DNA of 64,000 bases from Rubrivivax gelatinosus IL144 (GTDB lineage: Bacteria; Pseudomonadota; Gammaproteobacteria; Burkholderiales; Burkholderiaceae_C), in the NCBI RefSeq assembly GCF_000284255.1, contig NC_017075.1, forward strand, positions 1,922,001-1,986,000, given 5' to 3'. Below, piece by piece: positions 29,451-37,768 of this stretch (its first letter is position 1; the number at the start of each line of letters is the position of its first letter). The notes beneath the pieces are model-generated. The model did not search any database. It was not told the DNA's origin and saw only the letters and a program-made list of their open reading frames with translations. The position numbers and the translations under genes were made by a program.

Positions 29451-30257
29451 ATGCTCGTGCATCCGCAATTCGACCCGGTCGCGATCGCGCTCGGACCGGT
29501 CCAGATCCACTGGTACGGGCTGACCTACCTCGTCGCTTTCGGGCTGTTCCTGCTGCTGGCGCGGCTGCGTGCGGCGCAGCCGCAGTTCGCGCAAGCCGGC
29601 TGGACCAAGCAGGACGTCGAGGACCTGCTGTTCTACGGCGTCGTCGGCGTCATCGTCGGCGGCCGCCTGGGCTACGCGCTGTTCTACAAGCCGGGTGAGT
29701 ACCTGGCGCACCCGCTGGAGATCCTGCAGGTCTGGAAGGGCGGCATGTCCTTCCACGGCGGGCTGCTGGGCGTCATCGGCGCGATGGCGCTGTTCGCGCG
29801 CCGCAAGGGGCGGTCCTTCCTGGAGGTCACCGACTTCGTCGCGCCTTGCGTGCCGACCGGGCTGGCCTCGGGGCGCATCGGCAACTTCATCAACGGCGAA
29901 CTCTGGGGCCGCGCGGCCGACCCGTCGCTGCCCTGGGCAATGGTGTTCCCGCAGAGCGGCAGCCTGACGCCGCGCCACCCGTCGCAGCTCTACCAGTTCG
30001 CGCTCGAAGGGCTGCTGCTGTTCGTCGTGCTGTGGCTGTACTCGCGCCACCCGCGGCCCACCGGGCGCGTCTCGGGTGCTTTCCTGATCGGCTACGGCAG
30101 TCTGCGTTTCACCGCCGAGTACTTCCGCGAGCCCGACAGCTTCCTCGGCCTGCTGGCGCTGAACATGAGCATGGGCCAGTGGCTGTGCGTGCCGATGGTG
30201 CTGGCCGGCATCGGCCTGTGGATCTGGTCGGGGCGGGCGGTAGGATCGGCGCGATGA
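29451..30257 (+). CDS. lgt: Prolipoprotein diacylglyceryl transferase
   Basis: 268 residues from the ATG at 29451 ([16 protein letters not shown]). Inner-membrane enzyme that adds diacylglycerol to lipobox cysteines. Family motifs: [50 protein letters not shown] (Lgt signature), HPSQLYQ, and [11 protein letters not shown]. Several membrane segments. The stop overlaps the dnaQ start (ATGA). Confidence 0.97.
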   Translation: MLVHPQFDPVAIALGPVQIHWYGLTYLVAFGLFLLLARLRAAQPQFAQAGWTKQDVEDLLFYGVVGVIVGGRLGYALFYKPGEYLAHPLEILQVWKGGMSFHGGLLGVIGAMALFARRKGRSFLEVTDFVAPCVPTGLASGRIGNFINGELWGRAADPSLPWAMVFPQSGSLTPRHPSQLYQFALEGLLLFVVLWLYSRHPRPTGRVSGAFLIGYGSLRFTAEYFREPDSFLGLLALNMSMGQWLCVPMVLAGIGLWIWSGRAVGSAR

Positions 30258-30958
30258 GACAGATCTTCCTCGACACCGAAACCACCGGCCTGTCGGCCGT
30301 CGACGGTGACCGTCTGGTCGAAGTCGGCTGCATCGAGATGCTGAACCGGCGCCTGTCGGGCCGCACGCTGCACCACTACCTGAACCCGGAGCGCTCCAGC
30401 AATCCGGAGGCGGTCAAGGTGCACGGCCTGACCGACGAGTTCCTCGCCGACAAGCCGCTGTTCGCCGCCGTCGCCGACGAGTTCATCGAGTTCGTGCGTG
30501 ACGCCGAGCTGATCATCCACAACGCCGCGTTCGACGTCGGCTTCCTCGACGCCGAACTGACGCGCCTGGGCAAACCGCGTTTGGCCGAACTGGGCTGCAC
30601 GATCACCGACAGCCTGCTGATGGCGCGCGAGCTGTTCCCCGGCAAGGCGAACTCGCTGGACGCGCTGTGCAAGCGGCTGGAGGTCGACAACAGCAACCGC
30701 GCGCTGCACGGCGCGCTGCTCGACGCGGGGCTGCTGGCCGAGGTCTACATCCGCATGACGCGGGGCCAGGACTCGCTGGTCATCGACGTCGTCGAAGAAG
30801 GCGGCTCGGCGCTCGAAGTGGCGGCCATCGACCTGTCGCAGTTCACGCTGCCGGTGCTCGCCGCGAGCGAGCAGGAGGCGGCCGCGCACGAGGCCGTTCT
30901 GGCCGAACTCGACAAATCGAGCAACGGGCGCACCATTTGGCGCCAAGTCATGGCATAA
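30254..30958 (+). CDS. dnaQ: DNA polymerase III epsilon subunit (proofreading exonuclease)
   Basis: 234 residues. DEDDh exonuclease motifs: ExoI DTETTGL, Exo[13 protein letters not shown], Exo[19 protein letters not shown]-terminal extension ([21 protein letters not shown]) should bind the polymerase alpha subunit. It removes misincorporated 3' nucleotides during replication. The start is coupled to lgt, and a tRNA-Val gene follows 49 bp after the stop. Confidence 0.96.
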   Translation: MRQIFLDTETTGLSAVDGDRLVEVGCIEMLNRRLSGRTLHHYLNPERSSNPEAVKVHGLTDEFLADKPLFAAVADEFIEFVRDAELIIHNAAFDVGFLDAELTRLGKPRLAELGCTITDSLLMARELFPGKANSLDALCKRLEVDNSNRALHGALLDAGLLAEVYIRMTRGQDSLVIDVVEEGGSALEVAAIDLSQFTLPVLAASEQEAAAHEAVLAELDKSSNGRTIWRQVMA

Positions 30959-31007
30959 TGCGAGGCTCACCGGCGCTGACAACTGCTTTGCAGCGGTCAG
31001 GCCAGCC

Positions 31008-31082
31008 GGGCGGTTAGCTCAGCGGTAGAGCACTGCCTTCACACGGCAGGGGTCGCAGGTTCGAACCCTGCACCGCCCACCA
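31008..31082 (+). tRNA. tRNA-Val (anticodon CAC)
   Basis: A complete 75-nt cloverleaf: acceptor gggcggt pairing with accgccc, discriminator A and encoded CCA, D-arm gctcagcggtagagc, anticodon stem ctgcc/ggcag with loop ttcacac (anticodon CAC), and T-arm gcaggttcgaaccctgc. Its 3' half and downstream hairpin are repeated in decayed form at 33429-33517. Confidence 0.97.
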
Positions 31083-31093
31083 AAACACCACGC

Positions 31094-31120
31094 AACGCCA
31101 CCTCCGGGTGGCGTTGTCGT
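31094..31120 (+). terminator. Terminator of the tRNA-Val gene
   Basis: A perfect 9-bp stem, aacgccacc/ggtggcgtt with loop tccg, followed by gtcgttt. A variant of the same hairpin recurs at 33489-33510 with matched changes on both arms. Confidence 0.85.
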
Positions 31121-31219
31121 TTGTGCGTCTCGCCTGGGCTTCTGGTGGCTTCTCGCACAGACGCCGTGCTCAGGATGACCGGTGGGAGTCGGCCATGGAT
31201 TAAGGCTGCGATGAGGCCA

Positions 31220-32152
31220 TCACCGGCTCCCCAGCGCGGTCTTCACGGGTTGGCGCAGGAAGGCTTCGGCCGCGGCGCGCGAGAAACGGTCGGACGGGAT
31301 GGCCGTGCCTTCCGAGATGGACACCAGGTTGACGTTGCCGAACCCTTCGATCTCCCCGGCGAACGCCGGCAAGTAGGCGCCGGTCAACGAGTGGACGTCG
31401 GTGCGGATCTGCAGAATGACTGGCCGGCCGTAGCCCTTGACGAAGTAGAAGGGCCGCCGCTCGTACAGGCATATGTCGGAGGGCGAACCGGCGCCGCTCA
31501 CCGCAATGCCGGCGGCGCGTTCCACTCGGGCGCTGTTCCAGACGCAGCGTGCTCCCTGTCCTGCATCCACCGACGGCAGCCCCTCTACGCCGTCCTGCGT
31601 ACGCGGCCTGTCGCATTCGGGATCGGCGCCGGTGTCCTCGTGCAGCACCAGTGCCCGAGGCGGTCGCTGCGGGTCCAGCAGCTCGCTCAGCGTGGCCGCC
31701 ATGCCCCCCAGGGACGATTCGCAGGTCGTTTCGATCTGGACCGAGCGCGCATGGAAAACCGCTGGCTGGCATTGGTTGCCGGGATCGGCACCGATGGCGC
31801 GGTAGGTCTCGTACTTGGCCCAGCGGCGGCCGTCGAACAGCTCTTCTTCCTCGTGAACCACCAGGTTCGCCAGCGTCGCCTCCGGCACTGCCGGCGCAGG
31901 CGTCGGTGCTTGGCCCTTGGACACCAGGCAGGCGCCATAGCTGATGTCCAGAAATTTGCGCATACCGGGCACGTAGCCCTTGCCGGCACGCACCACACGC
32001 AAGGGCACGGTGTCGACGGCAGACCCGGTTGCGCCGGCGGCGCCGGGCTTGGCCGCATCGCAACCGGCAACGACCAGCGCAAGGATGACTGGCAACAGAG
32101 CGCGGATCTTGTTCTGGCGGGCGCTTGAGCGCCGCGGGGAATGCCGCCGCAC
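31220..32152 (-). CDS. Hypothetical lipoprotein
   Basis: 310 residues from a GTG at 32152, the only early start in frame, directly behind the OmpA-like gene. A basic N terminus is followed by a signal peptide and lipobox (ALVVAGCDAA, Cys about residue 31). The mature part has several Cys (GACLVSKG, GNQCQPA, TTCESS, PECDRP, ARCVWN, DICLYE), suggesting disulphides. No family recognised. It lies in the two-gene insert bounded by tRNA-Val and its decayed copy and probably works with the OmpA-like partner in the envelope. Confidence 0.75.
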   Translation of the reverse strand: MRRHSPRRSSARQNKIRALLPVILALVVAGCDAAKPGAAGATGSAVDTVPLRVVRAGKGYVPGMRKFLDISYGACLVSKGQAPTPAPAVPEATLANLVVHEEEELFDGRRWAKYETYRAIGADPGNQCQPAVFHARSVQIETTCESSLGGMAATLSELLDPQRPPRALVLHEDTGADPECDRPRTQDGVEGLPSVDAGQGARCVWNSARVERAAGIAVSGAGSPSDICLYERRPFYFVKGYGRPVILQIRTDVHSLTGAYLPAFAGEIEGFGNVNLVSISEGTAIPSDRFSRAAAEAFLRQPVKTALGSR

Positions 32153-32153
32153 G

Positions 32154-33044
32154 CTACTTCACCTTCACCAAGTCGACCCGGCGGTTCTTGGCTCGTCCGT
32201 CCTCCGTGCTGTTGTCGGCGACGGGGCGGTCCATGCCGTACCCCGTGGCGCTGAGGCGCTTGGCGTCGACGCCGGCAGCGGCCACCGCGACCATCACCGA
32301 TTTAGCGCGGGCTGCCGACAGCTGGCGGTTGGCGGCGGCACTGCCGACGTTGTCGGTGTGCCCTTCGATGGCCAGCTTGAGCGATGGATCGGCTTTCAGC
32401 AGTGCGGCGATCTCGCGCACGGCCGCCTGGCCATCGGTCTTCAAGTCGGATTTGCCGGTGTCGAAGTTGATGTGCAACGTCGCCACACCGGTCTTCTTGA
32501 TCTGGTCCGCGAGCTGGCCGGCAGTGACCGCCTCTTCCATCTCGCTCGGCTCGACGATGGTGAGCATGTAGTTGTGGGCGTTCGTGATGTCCAGCACCGC
32601 CACCGGCGGCTTGTCGGCAGCAGACAGGGTGAAGACATGGGCGCCCGTGACGAGGGCGATGCGATCGTTGAAGTTGATGCCGTCGTTGAGCGGGCGGCCG
32701 CCTAGCTTCTTGGCCGCGGCCAGGTAGCTGCGGTAGATCTTGATTTCGCCCGGGGCAGTGCCTTTGAGAGTGCCGTAGTCCGTGCGTGTGACACGGCCCT
32801 CGAACGATGTGGGGCTGCCCTTGACGAGCTTGCCGGCCACATTTGGAGTAACGACCGAGAACTCCAGGACCGTCTGGTTCATCAGCTCCGTGCCGGCCAC
32901 ACGCGAAAGCAGCGGATGGTCCTGGGGGGTGGCTTGCGCATGCGCGCTACCAATGCCGGCTGTCATGGCCACGAGCCAAACGCCCAGTGCGGCAAGCCAT
33001 GTTCTTGTTAGTCGATTGCTGATTTGCTGAGCGTTCATCTGCAC
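32154..33044 (-). CDS. OmpA-family peptidoglycan-associated protein
   Basis: 296 residues with a signal peptide cleaved near AHAQA (about residue 36). The N-terminal domain (40-190) is unrecognised. The C-terminal OmpA domain (about 190-296) binds peptidoglycan: LHINFDTGKSDLKTDG, IEGHTDNVGSAAANRQLSAARA and DGRAKNRRVDLVKV carry the conserved Asp and Arg. The stop lies 1 bp from the start of the downstream lipoprotein gene, so they are co-transcribed. Confidence 0.9.
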   Translation of the reverse strand: MQMNAQQISNRLTRTWLAALGVWLVAMTAGIGSAHAQATPQDHPLLSRVAGTELMNQTVLEFSVVTPNVAGKLVKGSPTSFEGRVTRTDYGTLKGTAPGEIKIYRSYLAAAKKLGGRPLNDGINFNDRIALVTGAHVFTLSAADKPPVAVLDITNAHNYMLTIVEPSEMEEAVTAGQLADQIKKTGVATLHINFDTGKSDLKTDGQAAVREIAALLKADPSLKLAIEGHTDNVGSAAANRQLSAARAKSVMVAVAAAGVDAKRLSATGYGMDRPVADNSTEDGRAKNRRVDLVKVK

Positions 33045-33428
33045 GATCTCATCTCCGCAAGAGCGCAGCGGATTTGCTGGCTCGGGGTGGTGGTCAATTG
33101 GAAACCGCTTTGTTGGCGATCGAGGACTTGATGGTCTATCCGCGCGAACTTAACAAGTGGCAAGTTGTTCGCATTGCTGGCATGGAGTATTGAAATTCAG
33201 TCCTCGAACGGTCGCATCCCCTTGTTGCCGGATATCGGGTGCGTGCTGTAACGATCGACACTCGAATGCGCCTCCCTGGATGACGTCTGGAAGGCCTGGC
33301 GCAGGGGTAAACGCCACGCCGCCGGGGTCACCGGGCTCTGCCGTCAACGGCCGCTCGCAGCGGCCTTAGGACCTCGCTCGCCCTTCAAGGCTGGCGCCGA
33401 CGGCCGTGCTAACATGAACCGCAACAAG
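33045..33428. other. Non-coding stretch upstream of the OmpA-like gene
   Basis: No supportable gene. The part next to 33044 should contain the promoter of the OmpA-lipoprotein pair. It is less GC-rich between about 33060 and 33260 than its surroundings. It ends at the decayed tRNA copy. Confidence 0.6.
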
Positions 33429-33517
33429 GCCTTCGCAAGGCCCGGGTCGCAGGTCCGAACCCCTGCATCGCCCACAGGATCACCACGCGACGCCACCTCC
33501 GGGTGGCGTCGGCGTTT
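33429..33517 (+). repeat. Decayed duplicate of the tRNA-Val 3' half and its terminator
   Basis: From gccttcgcaagg onward it follows the tRNA-Val sequence from its anticodon loop (31035) through the T-arm (ggtcgcagg, cgaacccctgca) and acceptor (cgccca), then the hairpin gacgccacc/ggtggcgtc and a gcgttt tail, with scattered changes. The 5' half of a tRNA is absent, so it is not functional. The direct repeat pair 31035-31120 and 33429-33517 brackets the OmpA/lipoprotein insert, as left by tRNA-targeted integration or a partial duplication. Confidence 0.85.
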
Positions 33518-33543
33518 CCGGTGCGCGGGTCCAACGAGTCTCG

Positions 33544-34326
33544 ATGATGGTGAGTGACATTCCAGCCGGCCCCGCCTGCGGCCGCGTGACCCTGCTGGGC
33601 GCCGGCCCCGGCGACCCCGAACTGCTGACGATCAAGGGCCTGAAGGCGCTGCAGGGCGCCTCGCTGCTGCTCTACGACGCGCTGGTCAGCGACGAGATCC
33701 TGGCGCTGGCGCCGGCTTCGGCCGAGCGGCTGTACGTCGGCAAGCAGGCGTCGCGGCACGCGCTGCCGCAGGACGAGATCATCGCCTTGATGCTGCGCCT
33801 GGCGCGCGAGGGGCGCTCGCTGGTGCGGCTCAAGGGCGGCGACGGCTACATCTTCGGCCGCGGCGGCGAGGAGGCGATCGCGCTGGCCGAAGCCGGCGTG
33901 CCCTTCGACGTCATCCCGGGGCTGAGCGCCGCGCAGGGCGCCGGCGCCAGCGCCGGCATCCCGCTGACGCACCGCGACCACGCCGCGGCGCTGGTCTTCG
34001 CCACCGGCCATCTGCGCGCCGACGGCCAGGGCATCGACCTGGACTGGGCGGCGCTGGCGCGGCCGCGGCAGACGCTGGTCATCTACATGGGCGTCGGCAC
34101 GCTGGCGCTGATCTGCCGCGAACTGGTCGCGCACGGCCTGCCGGCCGACACGCCGGCGGCCGTCGTCGAACGTGCGACGCTGCCCGACGAGCGCTGCATC
34201 ACCGGCACCGTGACGACGCTGCCGCAGCTCGCGCTGGAGCAGCGCGTGCGCACGCCGGCGCTGATCGTCGTCGGCAGCGTCGTCGGGCTGCGGCCACTGC
34301 TTCGCCAGGCCGGCGCTGCCACATAG
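33544..34326 (+). CDS. cobA: Uroporphyrinogen-III C-methyltransferase (SUMT)
   Basis: 260 residues. Makes precorrin-2 from uroporphyrinogen III with two SAM. Motifs: VTLLGAGPGDPELLTIKGL, LVRLKGGDGYIFGRGGEEA, VIPGLSAAQGAGASAGIPLTHRD, and YMGVGTL. It is the stand-alone SUMT form without CysG dehydrogenase or chelatase domains. It is the first gene of the cob group and is followed by a terminator-like hairpin before nnrS, so it may be its own unit. Start at 33544 or at the next Met codon (33547). Confidence 0.95.
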   Translation: MMVSDIPAGPACGRVTLLGAGPGDPELLTIKGLKALQGASLLLYDALVSDEILALAPASAERLYVGKQASRHALPQDEIIALMLRLAREGRSLVRLKGGDGYIFGRGGEEAIALAEAGVPFDVIPGLSAAQGAGASAGIPLTHRDHAAALVFATGHLRADGQGIDLDWAALARPRQTLVIYMGVGTLALICRELVAHGLPADTPAAVVERATLPDERCITGTVTTLPQLALEQRVRTPALIVVGSVVGLRPLLRQAGAAT

Positions 34327-34344
34327 AATCCGACCCTGCCTCGC

Positions 34345-34408
34345 TCAGGGGGATGAAACCCTGACGACCGCTGGTGCCCCGCAGGTGTTTCCGCCGGGGC
34401 GCGCTTTT
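34345..34408 (+). terminator. Two hairpins between cobA and nnrS
   Basis: First hairpin tcaggg/ccctga with loop ggatgaaa (34345-34364). Second, stronger hairpin gtgccccg/cggggcgc (34374-34381 with 34395-34402) followed directly by tttt. The second fits a terminator for cobA. It sits 33 bp ahead of the nnrS start, so partial attenuation of nnrS and the downstream cob genes is possible. No cobalamin-riboswitch core is seen. Confidence 0.6.
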
Positions 34409-34440
34409 CGATCGGTTGGCTGCGGCTGCCGTACAAGCCG

Positions 34441-35667
34441 ATGGCTCGATCCACAGAACAACCCGCACCGTCCCCGCTGTCCGCCCTCTGGCTCGCGCCG
34501 CACCGGCCGCTGTTCCTGATGGCCGGGCTGTGGGCGCTGGCGGCGCTGTTCTGGTGGCAATGGGGCTGGTGGTGGTGGCCCGGGCTGGGCATGCCGACGC
34601 TGGGCACGCCGACCCTGTGGCACGTGCACGAGATGGTGTTCGGCTTCGGCGGCGCCTCGGTCGCGGCCTACTTCCTCACCGCGGTGACGAGCTGGACCTC
34701 GCGGCCGATGATCGCCGGCCGGCCGCTGATGCTGCTCGTCGCCCTATGGGTCGCGGCGCGGCTGGCGATGCTGCAGGCCGCGCAGTTGCCGCTGGCGCTG
34801 CTGCTGGCGCCCGGGGCGCTGTACTTCGGCATGGTGACGTTCTGGCTGCTGCGCGACATCGCCGCCGTGCGTGCCTGGCACAAGCTGGGTTTCCCGGCGG
34901 CGATCGCCGCGCTGGGCATCATCGACGCGCTGCTCGTCGTCGCCGCGCACGAGGCCTGGGCCCTGGACGTCGTCGCGCTCAAGCGCGCCGCGGTGATGTT
35001 CTTCGCGATGAAGGTCGCGATCATCGCCGGCGGCATGATCCCGGCGTTCACCGCCAACTGGCTGCGCCAGAGCGGCTCGGCCGTGCCGCCGCCGCGCGAG
35101 AACCGGCTCGCCAACCGCCTGGGCCTCGTCACGCTGTACCTCGCGCTCGGGCTGACGCTGGCCGGCGCCGAAACCGCCAGCGGCTGGGCGCTGATCCTGG
35201 CCGCCCCGGTGCAGGCCTGGCGCTTCTCGGGCTGGCGCTCGCACGCCGTCGGCGGCAACAAGCTGCTGGTGATGATGCACACCACCTTCTGCTCGCTGAT
35301 CGTCGGGCTGGTCATCGTCGGCGTCTCGCGCCTGGCGCCGGAGTTCTGGCCCGAGCGCGACGCGGTTCACGCGCTGACGATGGGCGCGATGGCCGGCATG
35401 GTGATGTCGGTCGCCTCGCGGGCGGCAGCGCGGCGCGGCGAAGGCGGCACGCTCGACGCCGGCCGGCTGCTGCCCGCGGCCTACGTGCTGGTCTGGCTGG
35501 GCGCCTGGCTGCGAACCACCGCGCCTTTCCTCTATGGCTGGCTCGACAACCCGGTGGCGCTGGCGGCGCAGCTCTGGTGCGCCGGCTGGGTCGTCTTCCT
35601 CGCCGCCTTCGTCCCGACCATCCTCGGCCCGCTGCTGCGCCCCGTGTTCAGCGGCGCCAAGGCCTGA
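34441..35667 (+). CDS. nnrS: NnrS-family membrane protein
   Basis: 408 residues with about twelve hydrophobic segments. NnrS features: WHVHEMVFGFGGASVAAYFLTAV near the start, MKVAIIAGGMIPAFTANW in the middle, and MMHTTFCSLIVGLVIVG later; conserved His and Met residues suggest haem or metal binding. In denitrifiers NnrS is tied to nitric-oxide stress. Here it sits inside the cobalamin group, 13 bp ahead of cobH. A link between NO protection and corrin synthesis is plausible but inferred. Confidence 0.92.
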   Translation: MARSTEQPAPSPLSALWLAPHRPLFLMAGLWALAALFWWQWGWWWWPGLGMPTLGTPTLWHVHEMVFGFGGASVAAYFLTAVTSWTSRPMIAGRPLMLLVALWVAARLAMLQAAQLPLALLLAPGALYFGMVTFWLLRDIAAVRAWHKLGFPAAIAALGIIDALLVVAAHEAWALDVVALKRAAVMFFAMKVAIIAGGMIPAFTANWLRQSGSAVPPPRENRLANRLGLVTLYLALGLTLAGAETASGWALILAAPVQAWRFSGWRSHAVGGNKLLVMMHTTFCSLIVGLVIVGVSRLAPEFWPERDAVHALTMGAMAGMVMSVASRAAARRGEGGTLDAGRLLPAAYVLVWLGAWLRTTAPFLYGWLDNPVALAAQLWCAGWVVFLAAFVPTILGPLLRPVFSGAKA

Positions 35668-35680
35668 ACCTCCGTCCCCC

Positions 35681-36310
35681 ATGCCCCACGTCTACGAAAC
35701 CGACGGCGCCGCGATCTACCGCCGCTCCTTCGCCACCATCCGCGCCGAAGCCGATCTCGCGCGTTTCGACGCCGACGAGGAGCCGGTCGTCGTCCGCATG
35801 ATCCACGCCGCCGGCATGGTGGGGCTGGAGCGCCATGTGCGCTTCACGCCCGGCATGGCGGCGGCGGCGCGCGCCGCACTGGCCGCCGGCGCGCCCATCC
35901 TCTGCGACGCGCGCATGGTCAGCGAAGGCATCACGCGCGCCAGGCTGCCGGCCGACAACCGCATCGTCTGCACGCTGGACTCGCCCGAGGTGCCGGCCTT
36001 GGCCGCCAAGATGGGCAACACGCGTTCGGCCGCGGCGCTGGAACTCTGGCGGCCGATGCTCGCCGGCGCCGTGGTCGCGATCGGCAACGCGCCGACGGCG
36101 CTGTTCCACCTGCTCAACATGCTCGAAGACCCGGCCTGCCCGCGGCCTGCGGCGATCATCGGCTGCCCGGTCGGTTTCGTCGGCGCCGCCGAATCCAAGG
36201 CCGCGCTGATCGAGGCGCCGCCGGTGCCGGCGGTGGTCGTCGAAGGGCGGCTCGGCGGTTCGGCGATCACGGTGGCGGCGATCAACGCGCTGGCCAGCCG
36301 CAAGGAGTAG
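35681..36310 (+). CDS. cobH: Precorrin-8X methylmutase
   Basis: 209 residues from the ATG at 35681 (MPHVYETDGAAIYRRSF). It moves the C11 methyl to C12 to give hydrogenobyrinic acid. Motifs: VVRMIHAAGMVGLERHVRFTPG with the catalytic His, ILCDARMVSEGITRARLP, AIGNAPTALFHLLNML, and IIGCPVGFVGAAESKAAL. It is followed by cobI after 4 bp. Confidence 0.95.
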   Translation: MPHVYETDGAAIYRRSFATIRAEADLARFDADEEPVVVRMIHAAGMVGLERHVRFTPGMAAAARAALAAGAPILCDARMVSEGITRARLPADNRIVCTLDSPEVPALAAKMGNTRSAAALELWRPMLAGAVVAIGNAPTALFHLLNMLEDPACPRPAAIIGCPVGFVGAAESKAALIEAPPVPAVVVEGRLGGSAITVAAINALASRKE

Positions 36311-36314
36311 CGCG

Positions 36315-37040
36315 GTGGCCAAAGTGATCTGCGCCGGGCTGGGCCCCGGCGACCCCGACCTCGTCAGCCTGCGCGCCGCGCGGGCCATCGGCGCCGCCCG
36401 CCAGGTGGCCTACTTCCGCAAGGCCGGCCGCCCGGGCCAGGCGCGGCGCATCGCCGCCGAGCTGCTGCACCCCGAGGCCGTCGAGCTGGCGATGGAGTAC
36501 CCGGTGACGACCGAGCTGCCGGTCGACGGCGAGGAGTACAACGACGCGCTCGCCGGCTTCTACGACGACTGGGCCGAGCGCCTCGTGGCGCTGCCCGGCG
36601 AGGTGGTCGTGCTCTGCGAAGGCGACCCCTTCTTCTACGGCTCGTTCATGCACCTGTACGTGCGCCTGCGCGGCCGTGTCGAGCTGGAGGTCATCCCCGG
36701 CATCCCCGGCATGGCCGGCTGCTGGAACGCCACCGGCGAGCCCATCACCTGGGGCGACGACGTGATGACCGTGTTGCCGGGCACGATGCCCGAGGCCGAG
36801 CTCGTAGCGCGCATGCGTGCCGCCGACGCGCTGGTGGTGATGAAGACCGGCCGCAACCTGCCCAAGGTGCGGCGCGCGCTGGCCGCCGCCGGCCGGCTGG
36901 ACGCCGCCTGGCTGGTCGAACGCGGCACGATGCCCGGCGAGCGTGTGTTGCGCCTGGCCGAGACCGACCCCGAGGACTGTCCGTACTTCGCGATCGTGCT
37001 GGTGCACGGCCACGGGCGGCGGCCGGAGGTTCGCTCATGA
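36315..37040 (+). CDS. cobI: Precorrin-2 C20-methyltransferase
   Basis: 241 residues from a GTG at 36315, 4 bp after the cobH stop. SAM-dependent corrin methyltransferase: ICAGLGPGDPDLVSLRA, VVVLCEGDPFFYGSFMHLYVRL, VIPGIPGMAGCWNATGEPITWG. The 'EGDPFFYGSF' form is characteristic of the C20 enzyme. Its 3' end overlaps the cobJ start by 4 bp (ATGA). Confidence 0.93.
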   Translation: MAKVICAGLGPGDPDLVSLRAARAIGAARQVAYFRKAGRPGQARRIAAELLHPEAVELAMEYPVTTELPVDGEEYNDALAGFYDDWAERLVALPGEVVVLCEGDPFFYGSFMHLYVRLRGRVELEVIPGIPGMAGCWNATGEPITWGDDVMTVLPGTMPEAELVARMRAADALVVMKTGRNLPKVRRALAAAGRLDAAWLVERGTMPGERVLRLAETDPEDCPYFAIVLVHGHGRRPEVRS

Positions 37041-37768
37041 GCGGCTGGGTCACCGTCGCCGGGTTGGGGCCCGGCTCCGACGCCCTCGTCACGCCCGAAG
37101 TCAGCGCCGCGCTGGCCGAGGCCACCGACATCGTCGGCTACATCCCCTACGTCGCGCGTGTCGCCGCACGCCCCGGGCTGCGCCTGCACGCCAGCGACAA
37201 CCGCGTCGAGGTCGAACGGGCGCGCCACGCGCTGGAGCTGGCGGCAGCCGGCGCGCGTGTCGTCATCGTCTCCTCCGGCGACCCCGGCGTGTTCGCGATG
37301 GCCGCTGCGCTGTTCGAGGCGCTGGAAGCCGCGCCCGAACACCAGCAGCTCGACATCCGCGTGCTGCCCGGCATCACCGCGATGCTGGCCGCCGCCGCGC
37401 GTGCCGGCGCGCCGCTGGGCCACGACTTCTGCGCCATCAACCTGTCGGACAACCTCAAACCCTGGGCGCTGATCGAAGCCCGGCTGCGCGCCGCGGCCCA
37501 GGCCGACTTCGCGATGGCGTTCTACAACCCGCGCTCGCGCAGCCGGCCCGAAGGCTTCGCGCGGGTGCTCGAACTGCTGCGCGAAGCCTGCGGCGGCGAG
37601 CGCCTGATCACCTTCGCGCGCGCCGTGTCGACGCCCGAGGAGCAGCTCGTCACCGTCACGCTGGCCGAAGCGACGCCCGAGATGGCCGACATGCGCACCG
37701 TCGTGCTGGTCGGCAACTCGGCGACGCGCCGCGTCGGCCGCTGGGTCTACACGCCGCGTTCGGCATGA
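37037..37768 (+). CDS. cobJ: Precorrin-3B C17-methyltransferase
   Basis: 243 residues. It methylates C17 and drives ring contraction. Motifs: VTVAGLGPGSDALVTPEV, DIVGYIPYVAR, VVIVSSGDPGVFAMAAALFEAL, VLPGITAMLAAAARAGAPLGHDFCAINLSDNLKPW (shown in part), FYNPRSRSRP. The 3' end overlaps the 3' end of the convergent cobK by 22 bp. Confidence 0.95.
   Translation: MSGWVTVAGLGPGSDALVTPEVSAALAEATDIVGYIPYVARVAARPGLRLHASDNRVEVERARHALELAAAGARVVIVSSGDPGVFAMAAALFEALEAAPEHQQLDIRVLPGITAMLAAAARAGAPLGHDFCAINLSDNLKPWALIEARLRAAAQADFAMAFYNPRSRSRPEGFARVLELLREACGGERLITFARAVSTPEEQLVTVTLAEATPEMADMRTVVLVGNSATRRVGRWVYTPRSA

Noticed and set aside
33429..33474. Second functional tRNA gene
   Set aside because: Only the 3' half is recognisable, the anticodon stem no longer pairs with a 5' partner, and no D-arm precedes it.
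34321..34440. Possible cobalamin riboswitch between cobA and nnrS
   Set aside because: A 'ggtgcc' stretch and two hairpins are present, but the conserved B12-box core and the following conserved elements are missing, and the second hairpin plus tttt is explained as a terminator.
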